Shown here piece by piece: positions 8,989 through 18,026 of a DNA stretch of 56,524 nt. A program made the translations under genes and the position numbers. The first letter of the stretch is position 1. Each line of letters starts with the position of its first letter. The notes under the pieces are model-generated. The model was not told where the DNA came from. It was given only the letters and a program-made list of their open reading frames with translations, and searched no databases. This DNA comes from Lachnospiraceae bacterium (GTDB lineage: Bacteria; Bacillota; Clostridia; Lachnospirales; Lachnospiraceae), in contig JAFSXN010000107.1 in NCBI GenBank assembly GCA_017444015.1, positions 1-56,524 on the forward strand. Direction: 5' to 3'.

Positions 8989-9854
8989 TCAGAGTTCTCC
9001 CATACCTGAAGACGATTATCTTTCCAGAGATAGATACTGTCCGTCAGGCGGTCGGAGGGATCGACCTCGGAGGCGTTGATCTCTTCGACCATCTGCGCAA
9101 GGAAAGCAAGATCGCTTTCCTTTTTACAGGGAACCGCTATGATCTCATGGATCGAGGAAGGGAGGATCACAAAGGTTCCCAGGGCCTGCTTCAGTTTCTC
9201 CATCAGCTTTTTACTGAGGATCAGAGAGGCTCCGTACATCCGGCTTTTGTTTGTTATGACATACATGGTCAGATCATTTTCAAATTCCGAGACGTTCATT
9301 CCCAATTCTGTTATAAGCTCGTTCATCGGACGGATCACGCAGTCCGCCTCCGCGTTTCGTATCGCGCTGAAAAAAAGCTCTACCTCGTTTTTCCCGATAT
9401 AACTTAACATCTGCTTTGTCAGAGTAACGGAAGCCTTGTTTTCCTTAAGCCCCGGCATTTCGATCGGACAGTAAAAGGTCACTGCCATATTTAAAACCGG
9501 GCAGAACAGGATATGATTCTTCTCAAGAGACGGGATATTTTCGGCGGATACCACTTTGGGCAGGACCTGGTCCAGAACGTTTCCGCTTGTGAGAAAGTCC
9601 TTGACCGTTCCCACGTTATTCAAAGAGTATTTGTCAAACTGCTCCGTTAAGAAGGACACGATCTCTTCATCGCTTCCCTCACACCAGTCGTCGAAGTAGA
9701 TCAGGGGGCTGCAATCCCGTTTCGGGGCGACCAGACAGTAGCCCGCGGCTTCGATATTGTTTTTAAAGGTCTCCGTATAGCGAACCCGGAAGGGTTCAGA
9801 GTGGCTTAAGAGGCGGTTGATCGACTCCTGCCGTTCGTACATGACGTGATTCAT
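8976..9854 (-). CDS. DUF5688 family protein
   Basis: This 292-residue cytoplasmic protein matches my memory of DUF5688, a family common in Lachnospiraceae with no assigned function. Typical features are MYVITNKSRMYGASLIL, FVILPSSIHEIIAVP and the C-terminal NASEVDPSDRLTDSIYLW. The start at 9854 is supported by GAAAGGAAA about 6 bp upstream on the minus strand. The coding end overlaps the end of the convergent beta-glucuronidase by 13 bp. A good promoter lies upstream (9920-9948). Nothing ties it to the sugar operon beyond proximity. Confidence 0.8.
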   Translation of the reverse strand: MNHVMYERQESINRLLSHSEPFRVRYTETFKNNIEAAGYCLVAPKRDCSPLIYFDDWCEGSDEEIVSFLTEQFDKYSLNNVGTVKDFLTSGNVLDQVLPKVVSAENIPSLEKNHILFCPVLNMAVTFYCPIEMPGLKENKASVTLTKQMLSYIGKNEVELFFSAIRNAEADCVIRPMNELITELGMNVSEFENDLTMYVITNKSRMYGASLILSKKLMEKLKQALGTFVILPSSIHEIIAVPCKKESDLAFLAQMVEEINASEVDPSDRLTDSIYLWKDNRLQVWENSDYSL

Positions 9855-9919
9855 TGTGTTTTCCTTTCATAGATGAATAGATGTGATAGTCAACCAGAGA
9901 ACAGAAACGAAGTATTTGT

Positions 9920-9948
9920 ATTCTAGCGCCGGGCGGGGCGTTTGTCCA
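9920..9948 (-). promoter_or_regulatory. Sigma-A promoter for the DUF5688 gene
   Basis: Reading the minus strand, TGGACA (complement of 9943-9948) is followed by a 17-bp spacer and TAGAAT (complement of 9920-9925). It points towards the DUF5688 start about 65 bp away. The spacer is strikingly GC-rich (CGCCCCGCCCGGCG). Confidence 0.6.
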
Positions 9949-10132
9949 TTGGCAAAAACTGATAAAAATCGTTTTATAACATTGCTATATAACATATGTT
10001 TTTTCGTCGATTTTCGTCAGTTTCACCAACAGGAAATTTGTCCGTCCGTCTATCGAAACAGAGAGGTTTGTGATACAATATCTGTTACGGACCTTTTGAA
10101 AGGTTATGTAAGATTAGGATTGGAGGGTTACA

Positions 10133-11734
10133 ATGGATACGAAACAATTAATATCGGAAGGAAAAGCGATCTTAGGGATCGAGTTCGGCTCGACAAGGAT
10201 CAAGGCTGTGCTGATCGACGAGAAGGGTACGCCGCTCGCGTCGGGAGGACACGGCTGGGAGAACCGTCTGGAAAACGGGATCTGGACCTATACCCTGGAG
10301 GACGTCTGGGACGGCTTAAAGGATTGCTATTCCGATCTGAAGAAGGATGTAATGAACCAGTACGGCGTAAAGCTGACGAAGTTTGCGGCGATCGGGTTCT
10401 CGGCTATGATGCACGGCTATCTGGCCTTTGATAAGGATGAAAAGCTCTTAGTTCCCTTTAGGACCTGGAGAAATACGATCACGGAGGAAGCGGCGGAGAA
10501 GCTGACCGCTGAGTTTAACTATAATATTCCCCAGCGCTGGAGTATTGCGCATCTCTATCAGGCGATCTTAAATAAGGAAGAGCATGTAAAGGATGTCGCG
10601 TTCTTTACGACCCTTGCGGGCTATGTCCACTGGAAGATGACCGGGGAAAAGGTATTAGGAATCGGCGATGCTTCCGGAATGTTCCCGATCAATATGGATA
10701 CGAAGGATTACGACGCGGGTATGATCGAGAAATTTGACCGTCTGGTTTCGGAGTCCGGGACTGGTTGTACCTGGAAGCTTCGGGATATTCTGCCGAAGGC
10801 TCTGGTTGCGGGAAAGGATGCCGGGACGTTGACGGAAGAAGGCGCGAAGCTGTTAGATGCGGATGGAGAGCTGGAAGCAGGGATCCCGCTTTGTCCGCCG
10901 GAGGGAGACGCGGGGACCGGAATGGCCGCGACCAACAGCGTAGCGAAGAGGACCGGAAATATCTCCGCGGGAACCAGCGTTTTCTCGATGATCGTATTAG
11001 AAAAGGAGCTTTCGAAGGTTTATCCCCAGATCGACCTGGTAACGACGCCGGACGGCGCTCTGGTCGCTATGGTGCATTGCAATAACTGTACCTCGGAGAT
11101 CAACGCCTGGGTCAATGTCTTCAAGGAGTTTTATGAGATGATGGGTCAGAAGGCGGATATGAACGAGCTGTTTACAAAGCTCTATTCCGTAGCGATGGAC
11201 GGGGAGGCGGACTGCGGAGGTCTTCTTTCCTATAATTATACGGCGGGTGAGCCGGTGACCGGCTTTGATAAGGGAGCTCTTGTTTTCGCCAGATCCGCGG
11301 AGGCGAAATTCTCCCTTGCGAACTTTATGCGTATGCACCTTTATTCCGCTCTCGGCGCTTTAAAATCCGGAATGGATCTGCTGTTTAAGTCCGAAAATGT
11401 CAAGGTGGATCAGATGTTCGGACACGGCGGATATTTTAAGACGAAGGGTGTCGGACAGAGGATCGCCGCGGCAGCGGTCGGCGCTCCGGTTTCTGTTATG
11501 GAAACGGCAGGCGAAGGCGGCGCCTGGGGGATCGCTCTGTTAGCGGCCTATATGGAGGCTGTAAAGACCTCTGAAGCGACGCTTGAGGATTATCTGAACA
11601 ACGTTATTTTTGCCGGGAACAAGGGCGAGAGCCTTGCGGCGACCAAGGAGGAGATCGAGGGCTTCGATAAGTTTATGGATGTCTATATGAAGGGCCTTTC
11701 GATGGAAAAGGCTGCGGTCGAGCTGCTGGGATAA
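10133..11734 (+). CDS. FGGY-family carbohydrate kinase, ribulokinase-like
   Basis: This 533-residue sugar kinase of the FGGY/ASKHA fold has the N-terminal phosphate-binding motif [16 protein letters not shown] and the C-terminal [16 protein letters not shown] that contacts the adenine. It probably phosphorylates a ketopentose such as L-ribulose, because araD follows 79 bp downstream. Sequence alone does not separate ribulokinase from xylulokinase activity, and the usual isomerase (araA) is not in the window. GGAGGG (10122-10127) precedes the ATG. The upstream region has a possible -10 (TACAAT, 10074-10079) but no convincing -35. The 3' gap carries a CGGTAACCG palindrome like that before the ABC operon. 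Confidence 0.8.
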   Translation: MDTKQLISEGKAILGIEFGSTRIKAVLIDEKGTPLASGGHGWENRLENGIWTYTLEDVWDGLKDCYSDLKKDVMNQYGVKLTKFAAIGFSAMMHGYLAFDKDEKLLVPFRTWRNTITEEAAEKLTAEFNYNIPQRWSIAHLYQAILNKEEHVKDVAFFTTLAGYVHWKMTGEKVLGIGDASGMFPINMDTKDYDAGMIEKFDRLVSESGTGCTWKLRDILPKALVAGKDAGTLTEEGAKLLDADGELEAGIPLCPPEGDAGTGMAATNSVAKRTGNISAGTSVFSMIVLEKELSKVYPQIDLVTTPDGALVAMVHCNNCTSEINAWVNVFKEFYEMMGQKADMNELFTKLYSVAMDGEADCGGLLSYNYTAGEPVTGFDKGALVFARSAEAKFSLANFMRMHLYSALGALKSGMDLLFKSENVKVDQMFGHGGYFKTKGVGQRIAAAAVGAPVSVMETAGEGGAWGIALLAAYMEAVKTSEATLEDYLNNVIFAGNKGESLAATKEEIEGFDKFMDVYMKGLSMEKAAVELLG

Positions 11735-11740
11735 ATGTGT

Positions 11741-11755
11741 ATACCGGTAACCGTT
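11741..11755. promoter_or_regulatory. CGGTAACCG palindrome before araD
   Basis: The 9-bp palindrome CGGTAACCG (11745-11753) shares its GGTAACC core with the 13-bp palindrome at 131-143 upstream of the sugar ABC operon. If both are operators, one regulator could connect glucuronide uptake with the pentose-phosphate genes. Only the motif is seen; the function is inferred. Confidence 0.25.
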
Positions 11756-11813
11756 TGGGATCCGGAGGCTTTAAAAAGATACGAAAAACTTACTTGAGAA
11801 AGGACGAAGAAAC

Positions 11814-12509
11814 ATGTTAGAGGAACTGAAGCAGAAGGTATATGAAGCAAATATGCTTCTTCCCAAGTATGGTCTGGTGACCTTTACCTGGGGCAATGTA
11901 AGCGCTATCGACCGGGAGCAGGGGCTGTTTGTCATAAAACCCAGCGGGGTGGAATACGATGATCTGACCCCGGAGGATATGGTCGTTGTGGATATGGACG
12001 GAAACCGGGTAGAGGGAAGATATAACCCTTCCTCGGATACGGCTTCGCATCTGATCCTCTACCGGGCGTTTGAGACGGTGGGGGGCATCGTTCATACCCA
12101 TTCCCCCTACGCGACGAGCTGGGCGCAGGCGGGACGTGATATTCCCTGCTACGGGACGACGCACGCCGATTATATTTACGGAGAGGTTCCCTGTGTCCGC
12201 TGCCTGACGAAAGAGGAGATCGACGAGGCCTATGAGGAGAATACCGGCCGTCTGATCGTTGATGAGTTTAAGGCCCGGAATAAGGATCCGGAGGCGGTGC
12301 CGACGGTCCTTTGTAAGAACCACGGGCCCTTTGCCTGGGGAAAGGATGCGCATGAGGCGGTCCATAACGCCGTAGTGCTTGAGGAGGTAGCAAAGTTAGC
12401 CTTCCGTACGGAGTTACTTAAGGCGGACGTTCTGCCTGCCCCTCAGGAGCTTCAGGATAAGCATTATTACCGTAAGCACGGCGAAGGCGCCTATTACGGG
12501 CAGAATTGA
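11814..12509 (+). CDS. araD: L-ribulose-5-phosphate 4-epimerase
   Basis: This 231-residue class II aldolase/epimerase interconverts L-ribulose 5-phosphate and D-xylulose 5-phosphate. The zinc ligands His94, His96 (HTHSPYATSW) and His170 (KNHGPFAWG), and the catalytic Asp75 and Asp119, correspond one for one with His95, His97, His171, Asp76 and Asp120 of E. coli AraD. The full length matches the family. AGAAAGGA precedes the ATG. It follows the kinase gene, and its TGA is 2 bp before the DUF4317 start, so the genes are probably cotranscribed. Confidence 0.95.
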   Translation: MLEELKQKVYEANMLLPKYGLVTFTWGNVSAIDREQGLFVIKPSGVEYDDLTPEDMVVVDMDGNRVEGRYNPSSDTASHLILYRAFETVGGIVHTHSPYATSWAQAGRDIPCYGTTHADYIYGEVPCVRCLTKEEIDEAYEENTGRLIVDEFKARNKDPEAVPTVLCKNHGPFAWGKDAHEAVHNAVVLEEVAKLAFRTELLKADVLPAPQELQDKHYYRKHGEGAYYGQN

Positions 12510-12511
12510 TC

Positions 12512-13777
12512 ATGAATAAAAGGGATGTGCTGGAGTTAAGAAAGCGACTGAAGGCAGATCAGTGTAATATCGACCATCTGGCAGGCTGCTATGTCGATGG
12601 GACGAAAAACAAGGTCGTCCGGCTGAATGAGTTCTTTCCGCAGCTTGAGCTGGTAGAGCTTCAGAAGTATCTGGAGATCGCTAAAAAAGCGCTTGGCGGA
12701 ACGATCGGGAACAATATCCTGGAGCTGGAATTTCCCTCGGAGGAAGAGCAGCCCGGCGGGAAGCAGCAGCTTCTTTGCGGGCTGCGGGCCGACGGCCTGA
12801 AAAATGAGGAGCTGTTAGATGCCTTCTATGATCAGATCATAAAGGGTTATCGATGCGACGGAAATTTTCTGATCCTTATCTTTCACGATACTTATGATGT
12901 TATTACGAAGACCTCCGATCGTATGAAGTTAGATGAATCAGAGGAGGTTTACGAGTATCTTCTGACGACGATCTGTCCGGTGATGCTTTCCAAGCCGGGG
13001 TTAGGGTATCTTTCCGAGGAGAACCGGATCGGAGCAAGGATCCGGGACTGGGTCGTCGGGGCGCCGGAGCTGTCCTTTCTGTTTCCTGCCTTTGATGACC
13101 GCAGCGCCGATATCCACCGTGTGGATTATTTCGTGAAGGACGCGAAGGATTCCCACCCGGATTTCATTGAGGATGTGCTGGGGTGCGGAGTAAAGCGTAC
13201 GAAAACTGAAAAGCAGCAGACCTTTACCGCGATTGTAAAGCATGCCTTCCGTCAGGATGAAGAAAAGGCGGAGGAAGTGCTTTTCGAGCTGGAGGAGAGC
13301 CTGAGCCTGAGAGCAGGCGAGGAAACGAAGGAGAGCGAGACTCTGTCCGCGCCGCTTGAGATCAGCGAAGAGGTACTTTCTGAGATCCTTCAGGAAAACG
13401 AGATCGAGGAAGAGCCTGCCAGGCAGATCATAGAGAGTGTGAAGCAGGAGTTTTCGGGGGAAGAGGTGGCTCTTTCCGATCTGATCGATGAAAAGGCGCT
13501 GAAGCATTACGCGCCGGTAAAGCGGGAGAGAGAGCTTGTTAAGGAGGTCGAGAGTCTGAAGCAGAGGCTGGATCAAAACGAGACTCCGGAAAGACCTTTG
13601 ACGGAGTCTGTGGATTCGTCTTCGGAGAGAGCTTTTGATGTTACCCTTCAGGTTAACGACGAGATCGCCTCTGAGATCAGCGCGCGCCGGATCGGGGACC
13701 GCAACTATATTCTGATCCCGTATGACGACGGGCAGAGCATCCGGGTAAACGGGGAGAGCAGGACGTATGAGGTATAG
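12512..13777 (+). CDS. DUF4317 domain-containing protein
   Basis: This 421-residue protein of unknown function matches DUF4317 (N-terminal MNKRDVLELRKRL and GCYVDGTKNKV). The C-terminal third is very rich in Glu/Lys and likely helical or coiled. The ATG at 12512 is chosen over an in-frame TTG at 12506 that overlaps the araD stop. It ends 11 bp inside the following HAD phosphatase gene, implying translational coupling. The family is widespread in Clostridia; no role in sugar metabolism should be assumed. Confidence 0.85.
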   Translation: MNKRDVLELRKRLKADQCNIDHLAGCYVDGTKNKVVRLNEFFPQLELVELQKYLEIAKKALGGTIGNNILELEFPSEEEQPGGKQQLLCGLRADGLKNEELLDAFYDQIIKGYRCDGNFLILIFHDTYDVITKTSDRMKLDESEEVYEYLLTTICPVMLSKPGLGYLSEENRIGARIRDWVVGAPELSFLFPAFDDRSADIHRVDYFVKDAKDSHPDFIEDVLGCGVKRTKTEKQQTFTAIVKHAFRQDEEKAEEVLFELEESLSLRAGEETKESETLSAPLEISEEVLSEILQENEIEEEPARQIIESVKQEFSGEEVALSDLIDEKALKHYAPVKRERELVKEVESLKQRLDQNETPERPLTESVDSSSERAFDVTLQVNDEIASEISARRIGDRNYILIPYDDGQSIRVNGESRTYEV

Positions 13778-14435
13778 GCTTGCGATCTTTGATATGGACG
13801 GAACGATCCTCGATACGATACAGGATCTGACGGATGCTCTGAATCATACGCTGCGTGCCCACGGATACCCGCAGCACAGCGTTTCCGAGGTAATGTTTAT
13901 GGTCGGAAACGGGATCCATAAGCTGATCGAGCGGGCTGTTCCGGAGGGGACGAAGAAGGAGGAGCTGGAGCAGGTTTTTGAAGACTATCTTCCGTACTAT
14001 GAGGAGCATTGCGCCGACGCGACGAAGCCATATCAGGGGATCGTGCCGGCGATCTTACGACTGAGGGAGCTGGGGATAATGACTGCGGTGGTTTCGAATA
14101 AAAAAGATTCCGCCGTACAGGAGCTTTGCGAGATCTATTTTAAGGGCTGCTTTCAGGCGGCGGTAGGAGAACGGGACGGCGTGAAAAGAAAGCCAGCGCC
14201 GGATTCCGTCAATGAGGTGCTGAAAACGCTTGGAATCAGGAAGGAAGAGGCGGTCTATATCGGCGATTCGGATGTGGATCTTCAGACCGCGGAAAATGCC
14301 GGAATGGATGTGATCGCGGTGACATGGGGCTTTCGCAGCAAACAGTTTCTTAAGGAACACGGCGCCAGGGTCTTTGCCGATACGCCGGAGGATCTGGTAG
14401 CGCTGATCCGAACTGATGCGCACGGATTTGTTTAG
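13767..14435 (+). CDS. HAD-family phosphatase, phosphoglycolate phosphatase-like
   Basis: This 222-residue haloacid dehalogenase-type hydrolase carries motif I DMDGTILDT, motif II VVSNK, motif III lysine (KRKPAP) and motif IV IGDSDVDLQTA. The helical cap after motif I (type C1) places it with Gph/PGP-like enzymes, which also act on various sugar phosphates. It overlaps DUF4317 by 11 bp and is followed by two GC-rich hairpins. The substrate is unknown; detoxification of side-product phosphates from the adjoining pathway is possible. Confidence 0.88.
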   Translation: MRYRLAIFDMDGTILDTIQDLTDALNHTLRAHGYPQHSVSEVMFMVGNGIHKLIERAVPEGTKKEELEQVFEDYLPYYEEHCADATKPYQGIVPAILRLRELGIMTAVVSNKKDSAVQELCEIYFKGCFQAAVGERDGVKRKPAPDSVNEVLKTLGIRKEEAVYIGDSDVDLQTAENAGMDVIAVTWGFRSKQFLKEHGARVFADTPEDLVALIRTDAHGFV

Positions 14436-14442
14436 GAAATAT

Positions 14443-14491
14443 GCCGCTTGCGCGGCACAAATCCGGCGCAGGAAACGAATAAATTCGTTTC
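14443..14491. other. Two consecutive stem-loops after the HAD gene
   Basis: GCCGC/GCGGC (14443-14447, 14452-14456) with a TTGC loop is followed by GAAACGAA/TTCGTTTC (14472-14479, 14484-14491) with a TAAA loop and TTAT. The second could act as a weak terminator. The ribosome binding site of the next gene (GAGAGGG) follows directly. Confidence 0.5.
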
Positions 14492-14517
14492 TTATATAAA
14501 TATGAGAGGGATAAAAA

Positions 14518-14826
14518 ATGATCGAATTCAGGTATGACACGCAGCTGCTGTTGGACAAGTATATTGAAGCCGGAGAGGATGCGGACGATGTCGCGGATGA
14601 TCTGGTAGATGAGGTCAGAGAGCATATTCTGGAAACGTTTTCCGGAGATTCCATGGTCGTTGCGGGTGACAGCGGCGAGGACGAGGTCGGAGAAAAGGCG
14701 ATCGTCAAGCTCCATTACCATACAAACGAGCCGTGGCTGGTCCTGGAATATTGCAGATCCTTAGGTGAGATCTACGACATTGTGGTTGAGGATATGGACA
14801 GGCAGTCCCGGGGACTGAAGGGTTAG
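14518..14826 (+). CDS. Hypothetical acidic protein
   Basis: This is a 102-residue, strongly acidic soluble protein (for example ADDVADDLVDEV) that I do not recognise. The ribosome binding site GAGAGGG lies 8-9 bp upstream of the ATG. Its stop is 3 bp before the next small gene, so the two are cotranscribed. There is no signal peptide or membrane segment. Consistent codon use and tight spacing argue that it is real. Confidence 0.65.
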   Translation: MIEFRYDTQLLLDKYIEAGEDADDVADDLVDEVREHILETFSGDSMVVAGDSGEDEVGEKAIVKLHYHTNEPWLVLEYCRSLGEIYDIVVEDMDRQSRGLKG

Positions 14827-14829
14827 TTT

Positions 14830-15081
14830 ATGAAGGATGATGAGGTCAGGCTGAGCTTTTCCGGTATCGTAGGCGGTGAGAACAACCGGCACGTTGAGGT
14901 CAGCTTTTCCCAGGGAGAGAAATACGCGGAGGGCAGGATTCCTCCCTGTACGATCGGAAAGAACAGAGGCTTTTCGGATAAAGAGGTCAGGAGCCTTGAG
15001 GATTATCTGTTTCAGAATAAGGACGAGATCTACCGTCGGGCAAAGAAGATCAATCCGATGCGGGCTTTTCTGGGAGAGTAG
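14830..15081 (+). CDS. Small conserved protein of unknown function
   Basis: This 83-residue protein has an N-terminal beta-rich half (RLSFSGIVGGENNRHVEV) and a C-terminal helix ending KKINPMRAFLGE. I recall similar short proteins in Lachnospiraceae but cannot name the family. It follows the acidic gene by 3 bp and ends 3 bp before the hydrolase ATG. It is probably translated as part of a compact operon. Confidence 0.65.
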   Translation: MKDDEVRLSFSGIVGGENNRHVEVSFSQGEKYAEGRIPPCTIGKNRGFSDKEVRSLEDYLFQNKDEIYRRAKKINPMRAFLGE

Positions 15082-15084
15082 GGT

Positions 15085-16065
15085 ATGCCGAAGGTCAGTG
15101 TGGATAAACAGATCCGAACCTTTGTGAAGGATCATATCAGCAGGCAGGAGAGACTGGATGAAAAAGAAAAGCTCTCTCCTCTGATGCAGGCCATCAAGGC
15201 GGTACATAGCGCGTACAGCGCGGGCGGCTCTCTTTCCGAGGAGGATTTGAAGCGGCAGAGGTCCGGGCAGGAGCTTTTCAGTCGCTTAGTCACCTCTCCG
15301 ATCGGCGTCAATTCGACAGCCCTGACGGTAAAAGGCATCGCCTGTGAGTGGACCCGTCCGGAACGGTTACACGACAAGCGGCATATTCTGTTGTACTGCC
15401 ACGGCGGCGGCTATACCTGCGGAAGCATCAACTATGCCAGGATTCTGGCGAGCAAGCTGGCGTTGCATACCGGTCTTGCTGTGTTTTCGTTTGCCTATCG
15501 CCTGGCTCCGGAGCATCCGTATCCGGCAGCCATCGAGGACGCGGTCACCGTTTGGGACTATCTGATGCAGAAGGGCTACGGAGCTGGGGATATCGTTATC
15601 GCCGGGGATTCCGCGGGAGGGAATCTGGCGTTAGAGCTTTGTCTGGAGCTTCGAAGGCATGACCGGATGCTGCCGGGAGGACTGGCGCTTATGAGTCCGT
15701 GGACAGATATGACTATGAGCGGCGTTTCCTATTCAGAGCGGCTTGCGATCGATCCGATGCTGACACCGGAGTATATCGAGGCCTGTAAGAAAGCCTATGC
15801 AGGGGAAAATGCTGATTTTCAAAGGCCGCAGTACAGTCCCCTGTTTTCGGATTTTTTAGATTATCCGCCGACGATCGTTCAGGCGGGGACCAATGAGATC
15901 CTGCTGTCGGACAGTGCGCTGTTGGTTGAAAAGATGCAGGTCTGCGGAGTTTATGCGGCGCTTGAGGTCTATGAGGATTCCTGGCACGTATTTCAGCAGA
16001 TGCCGTTGAAGCGCGCTTCGCGGGCGTTAGATTCCATCGCGGAGTTTATCTGGAAGATCCTGTAA
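15085..16065 (+). CDS. Alpha/beta hydrolase (HSL-type, carboxylesterase family IV)
   Basis: This 326-residue cytoplasmic esterase/lipase of the hormone-sensitive-lipase family has the oxyanion-hole motif HGGG (YCHGGGYTCG, about residue 105), the nucleophile elbow GDSAGGN (about 175), an acidic member near TNEILLSDS and the catalytic histidine in EDSWHVFQQMP. The substrate is not predictable. It is followed 42 bp later by an acyltransferase-like gene and then by a DUF6320 gene. I recall this hydrolase-acyltransferase-DUF6320 trio recurring in Clostridia, suggesting coupled acyl-ester chemistry. Confidence 0.88.
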   Translation: MPKVSVDKQIRTFVKDHISRQERLDEKEKLSPLMQAIKAVHSAYSAGGSLSEEDLKRQRSGQELFSRLVTSPIGVNSTALTVKGIACEWTRPERLHDKRHILLYCHGGGYTCGSINYARILASKLALHTGLAVFSFAYRLAPEHPYPAAIEDAVTVWDYLMQKGYGAGDIVIAGDSAGGNLALELCLELRRHDRMLPGGLALMSPWTDMTMSGVSYSERLAIDPMLTPEYIEACKKAYAGENADFQRPQYSPLFSDFLDYPPTIVQAGTNEILLSDSALLVEKMQVCGVYAALEVYEDSWHVFQQMPLKRASRALDSIAEFIWKIL

Positions 16066-16107
16066 ATATGGGATCAGGCGGAGAAAGCAGGTTTTAGAGG
16101 AAGAGGG

Positions 16108-17367
16108 ATGCCGAAGGATACATGGTATAGAATGGATAACGTCGCCAAGGTCTTTTTGGCTTCATATGATGCCAGAGATACCAGATCGTTTCGGGTGAGC
16201 TGCTGTTTGAAGGAGGAGATCGAGCCGGAGCTTTTACAGATTGCTGTCAGTCAGGCAGTAAAGGAACGGCCGCAGTATCAGGTGCTGATCCGAAGGGGGC
16301 TGTTCTGGCACTACATGGAGGAGACGGAGCTTACGCCGGAGGTCTGCGAGGAGGAAGAACGCCCCTGCCCGCTGCTTTACGGAAATGCCTACGGAAAGCG
16401 GCTCCACTACAGGGTCAGTTACTTTCTGAACCGGATCAATCTGGATATGTTTCATGCGCTGAGTGACGGTAACGGCGGGATGGAGTTTCTGAATATCATC
16501 GTTACGCATTATCTGAGACAGCTGTACCCTGGGAAATTAAATAACGTTGTTATAGGAACGGGAGCCTCCTTTGCGGGACTGGATGAGGACAGCTTTAAGC
16601 AGTTCTATGAAAAGAGCGGAGGAGTGATTCCGAAATCCACGGCGATGAAAAAGGCTTATCATATCAAGGGACTGAAGCTCCCCTATGATCAGCTGCAGTT
16701 TTTCGAGGTGCATTTTCCGGCGGATCAGCTTTTAAAGCGCTCCAGGGAAGCGGGGGTTTCCCTGACAAGTTATCTGGGAGCCAGGCTGATGACAGCGATC
16801 TATCGTGATATGCCCCTGATCCAGCGAAATCGTCCGGTAACTCTCAGTATGCCGGTCAATCTGAGAAATTTTTATCCGTCTCTGACCTCCCGGAATTTCT
16901 TCAACTCGGTTTATGTGAGTCACGTTTTTCAGGGGGATGAGACACTTACGGAGTTAGCAAAGGAATTTGACAGGAACCTCAAAAGCCAGCTGACGCCGGA
17001 AGCGATCCGGGAACGGATGAATAATTATGAAAAGATCGAGAATCTGCTGTTTGTCCGGATGGTTCCACTCGTCCTGAAAAATCCAATCGTCAATCTGTTT
17101 AACAAAAGAGAAGACAAGGGGATCACGGCGGTAATTTCAAATCTGGGCAGACTCAGCGTTCCTGAGGAGCTGAAGGAATATATCGAAACCTATGTCTGCT
17201 ATTGCAGTACACAGAAGCTGTTTCTGACCTGCTCCTCCTATGAAAATGACTTTGTAATCGGAATTGCCTCTGCTTACCGGAATACGGCGGTCCTTCGGAA
17301 TTTCCTGAGAGCCTTTACCGAGGAAGGTGTGAGTGTAACGTTATATTCGTCGGAGGTAGCGCTATGA
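16108..17367 (+). CDS. Condensation/alcohol acetyltransferase-like acyltransferase
   Basis: This 419-residue protein resembles the BAHD/WS-DGAT/condensation superfamily. The active-site motif HxxxDG is visible as FHALSDGNGG (about residue 115), and the second half has SMPVNLRNFYPS and AVISNLGRL, as in AATase and PapA-type enzymes. It would transfer an acyl group from CoA or a carrier to an alcohol. There is no membrane segment. The stop overlaps the next ATG by 4 bp (ATGA type), linking it to DUF6320. No peptide-synthetase genes are present, so a stand-alone acyltransferase is more likely than a natural-product module. Confidence 0.75.
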   Translation: MPKDTWYRMDNVAKVFLASYDARDTRSFRVSCCLKEEIEPELLQIAVSQAVKERPQYQVLIRRGLFWHYMEETELTPEVCEEEERPCPLLYGNAYGKRLHYRVSYFLNRINLDMFHALSDGNGGMEFLNIIVTHYLRQLYPGKLNNVVIGTGASFAGLDEDSFKQFYEKSGGVIPKSTAMKKAYHIKGLKLPYDQLQFFEVHFPADQLLKRSREAGVSLTSYLGARLMTAIYRDMPLIQRNRPVTLSMPVNLRNFYPSLTSRNFFNSVYVSHVFQGDETLTELAKEFDRNLKSQLTPEAIRERMNNYEKIENLLFVRMVPLVLKNPIVNLFNKREDKGITAVISNLGRLSVPEELKEYIETYVCYCSTQKLFLTCSSYENDFVIGIASAYRNTAVLRNFLRAFTEEGVSVTLYSSEVAL

Positions 17368-18026
17368 AGACCTGTCCTCACTGCAAGCTCGAGGTTGGCG
17401 GAACCTTTGAGCAGTGCCCGCTTTGCCAGAGCGTATTGATGGGAGACGCGACACCGGACCGCTTTCCGAAGAATGAGATGCTTAGGAATCGGTCGATCCC
17501 TTTTCGTATCATAACTTTTCTTCTGGTGACGGGGGCGTTTGTCTGTCTGTCCCTGGATTTTTTGTTTATAAGAAGAGAACACGTGCACTTCGGCCTGATC
17601 GTTCTGATCTGGAGCGTTGCGATCCTTTGGTATGTGACAAGCCTTGTAAGAACGAGAACGAACCTCTCCCGGGCGATTTCTTTAGCTGTTTTGCTGTTTT
17701 CCGCCGCTGCGGTCCTAACGGAGATCGTTGTCGGGTACCGGGCGATTACGACGACCTATATCGTTCCCTACCTGATCAGCGCGGCGTTAGTGGCTAATTT
17801 TCTGCTTTCCTTCTTAGATAAAAGGGAAAAGCAGAGCGGGACCTTCTATGTACTCTGGAGTATCTTCATCGGTATCATTCCCTGTATCGTTGTTATCCTC
17901 CGGAGAGATGTGACGCCGCTTGCGTGGGAGATCTGCTTTTTTATCAGTGTGATCGCTTTTATCTGTCTGGTCGTATTCAAGGGAAGGACGGTTTTTCTGG
18001 AGCTGCATAAGAGGTTTCATTTCTGA
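17364..18026 (+). CDS. DUF6320 zinc-ribbon membrane protein
   Basis: This 220-residue protein has an N-terminal zinc ribbon (CPHCKLEVGG then CPLCQSVLMG) followed by about six hydrophobic segments from residue 45 to the end. It matches my memory of DUF6320. It overlaps both neighbours by a few bases, the acyltransferase upstream and mscS downstream, so it belongs to the same transcript. A membrane partner for the acyltransferase is a reasonable inference, but its activity is unknown. Confidence 0.75.
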   Translation: MKTCPHCKLEVGGTFEQCPLCQSVLMGDATPDRFPKNEMLRNRSIPFRIITFLLVTGAFVCLSLDFLFIRREHVHFGLIVLIWSVAILWYVTSLVRTRTNLSRAISLAVLLFSAAAVLTEIVVGYRAITTTYIVPYLISAALVANFLLSFLDKREKQSGTFYVLWSIFIGIIPCIVVILRRDVTPLAWEICFFISVIAFICLVVFKGRTVFLELHKRFHF

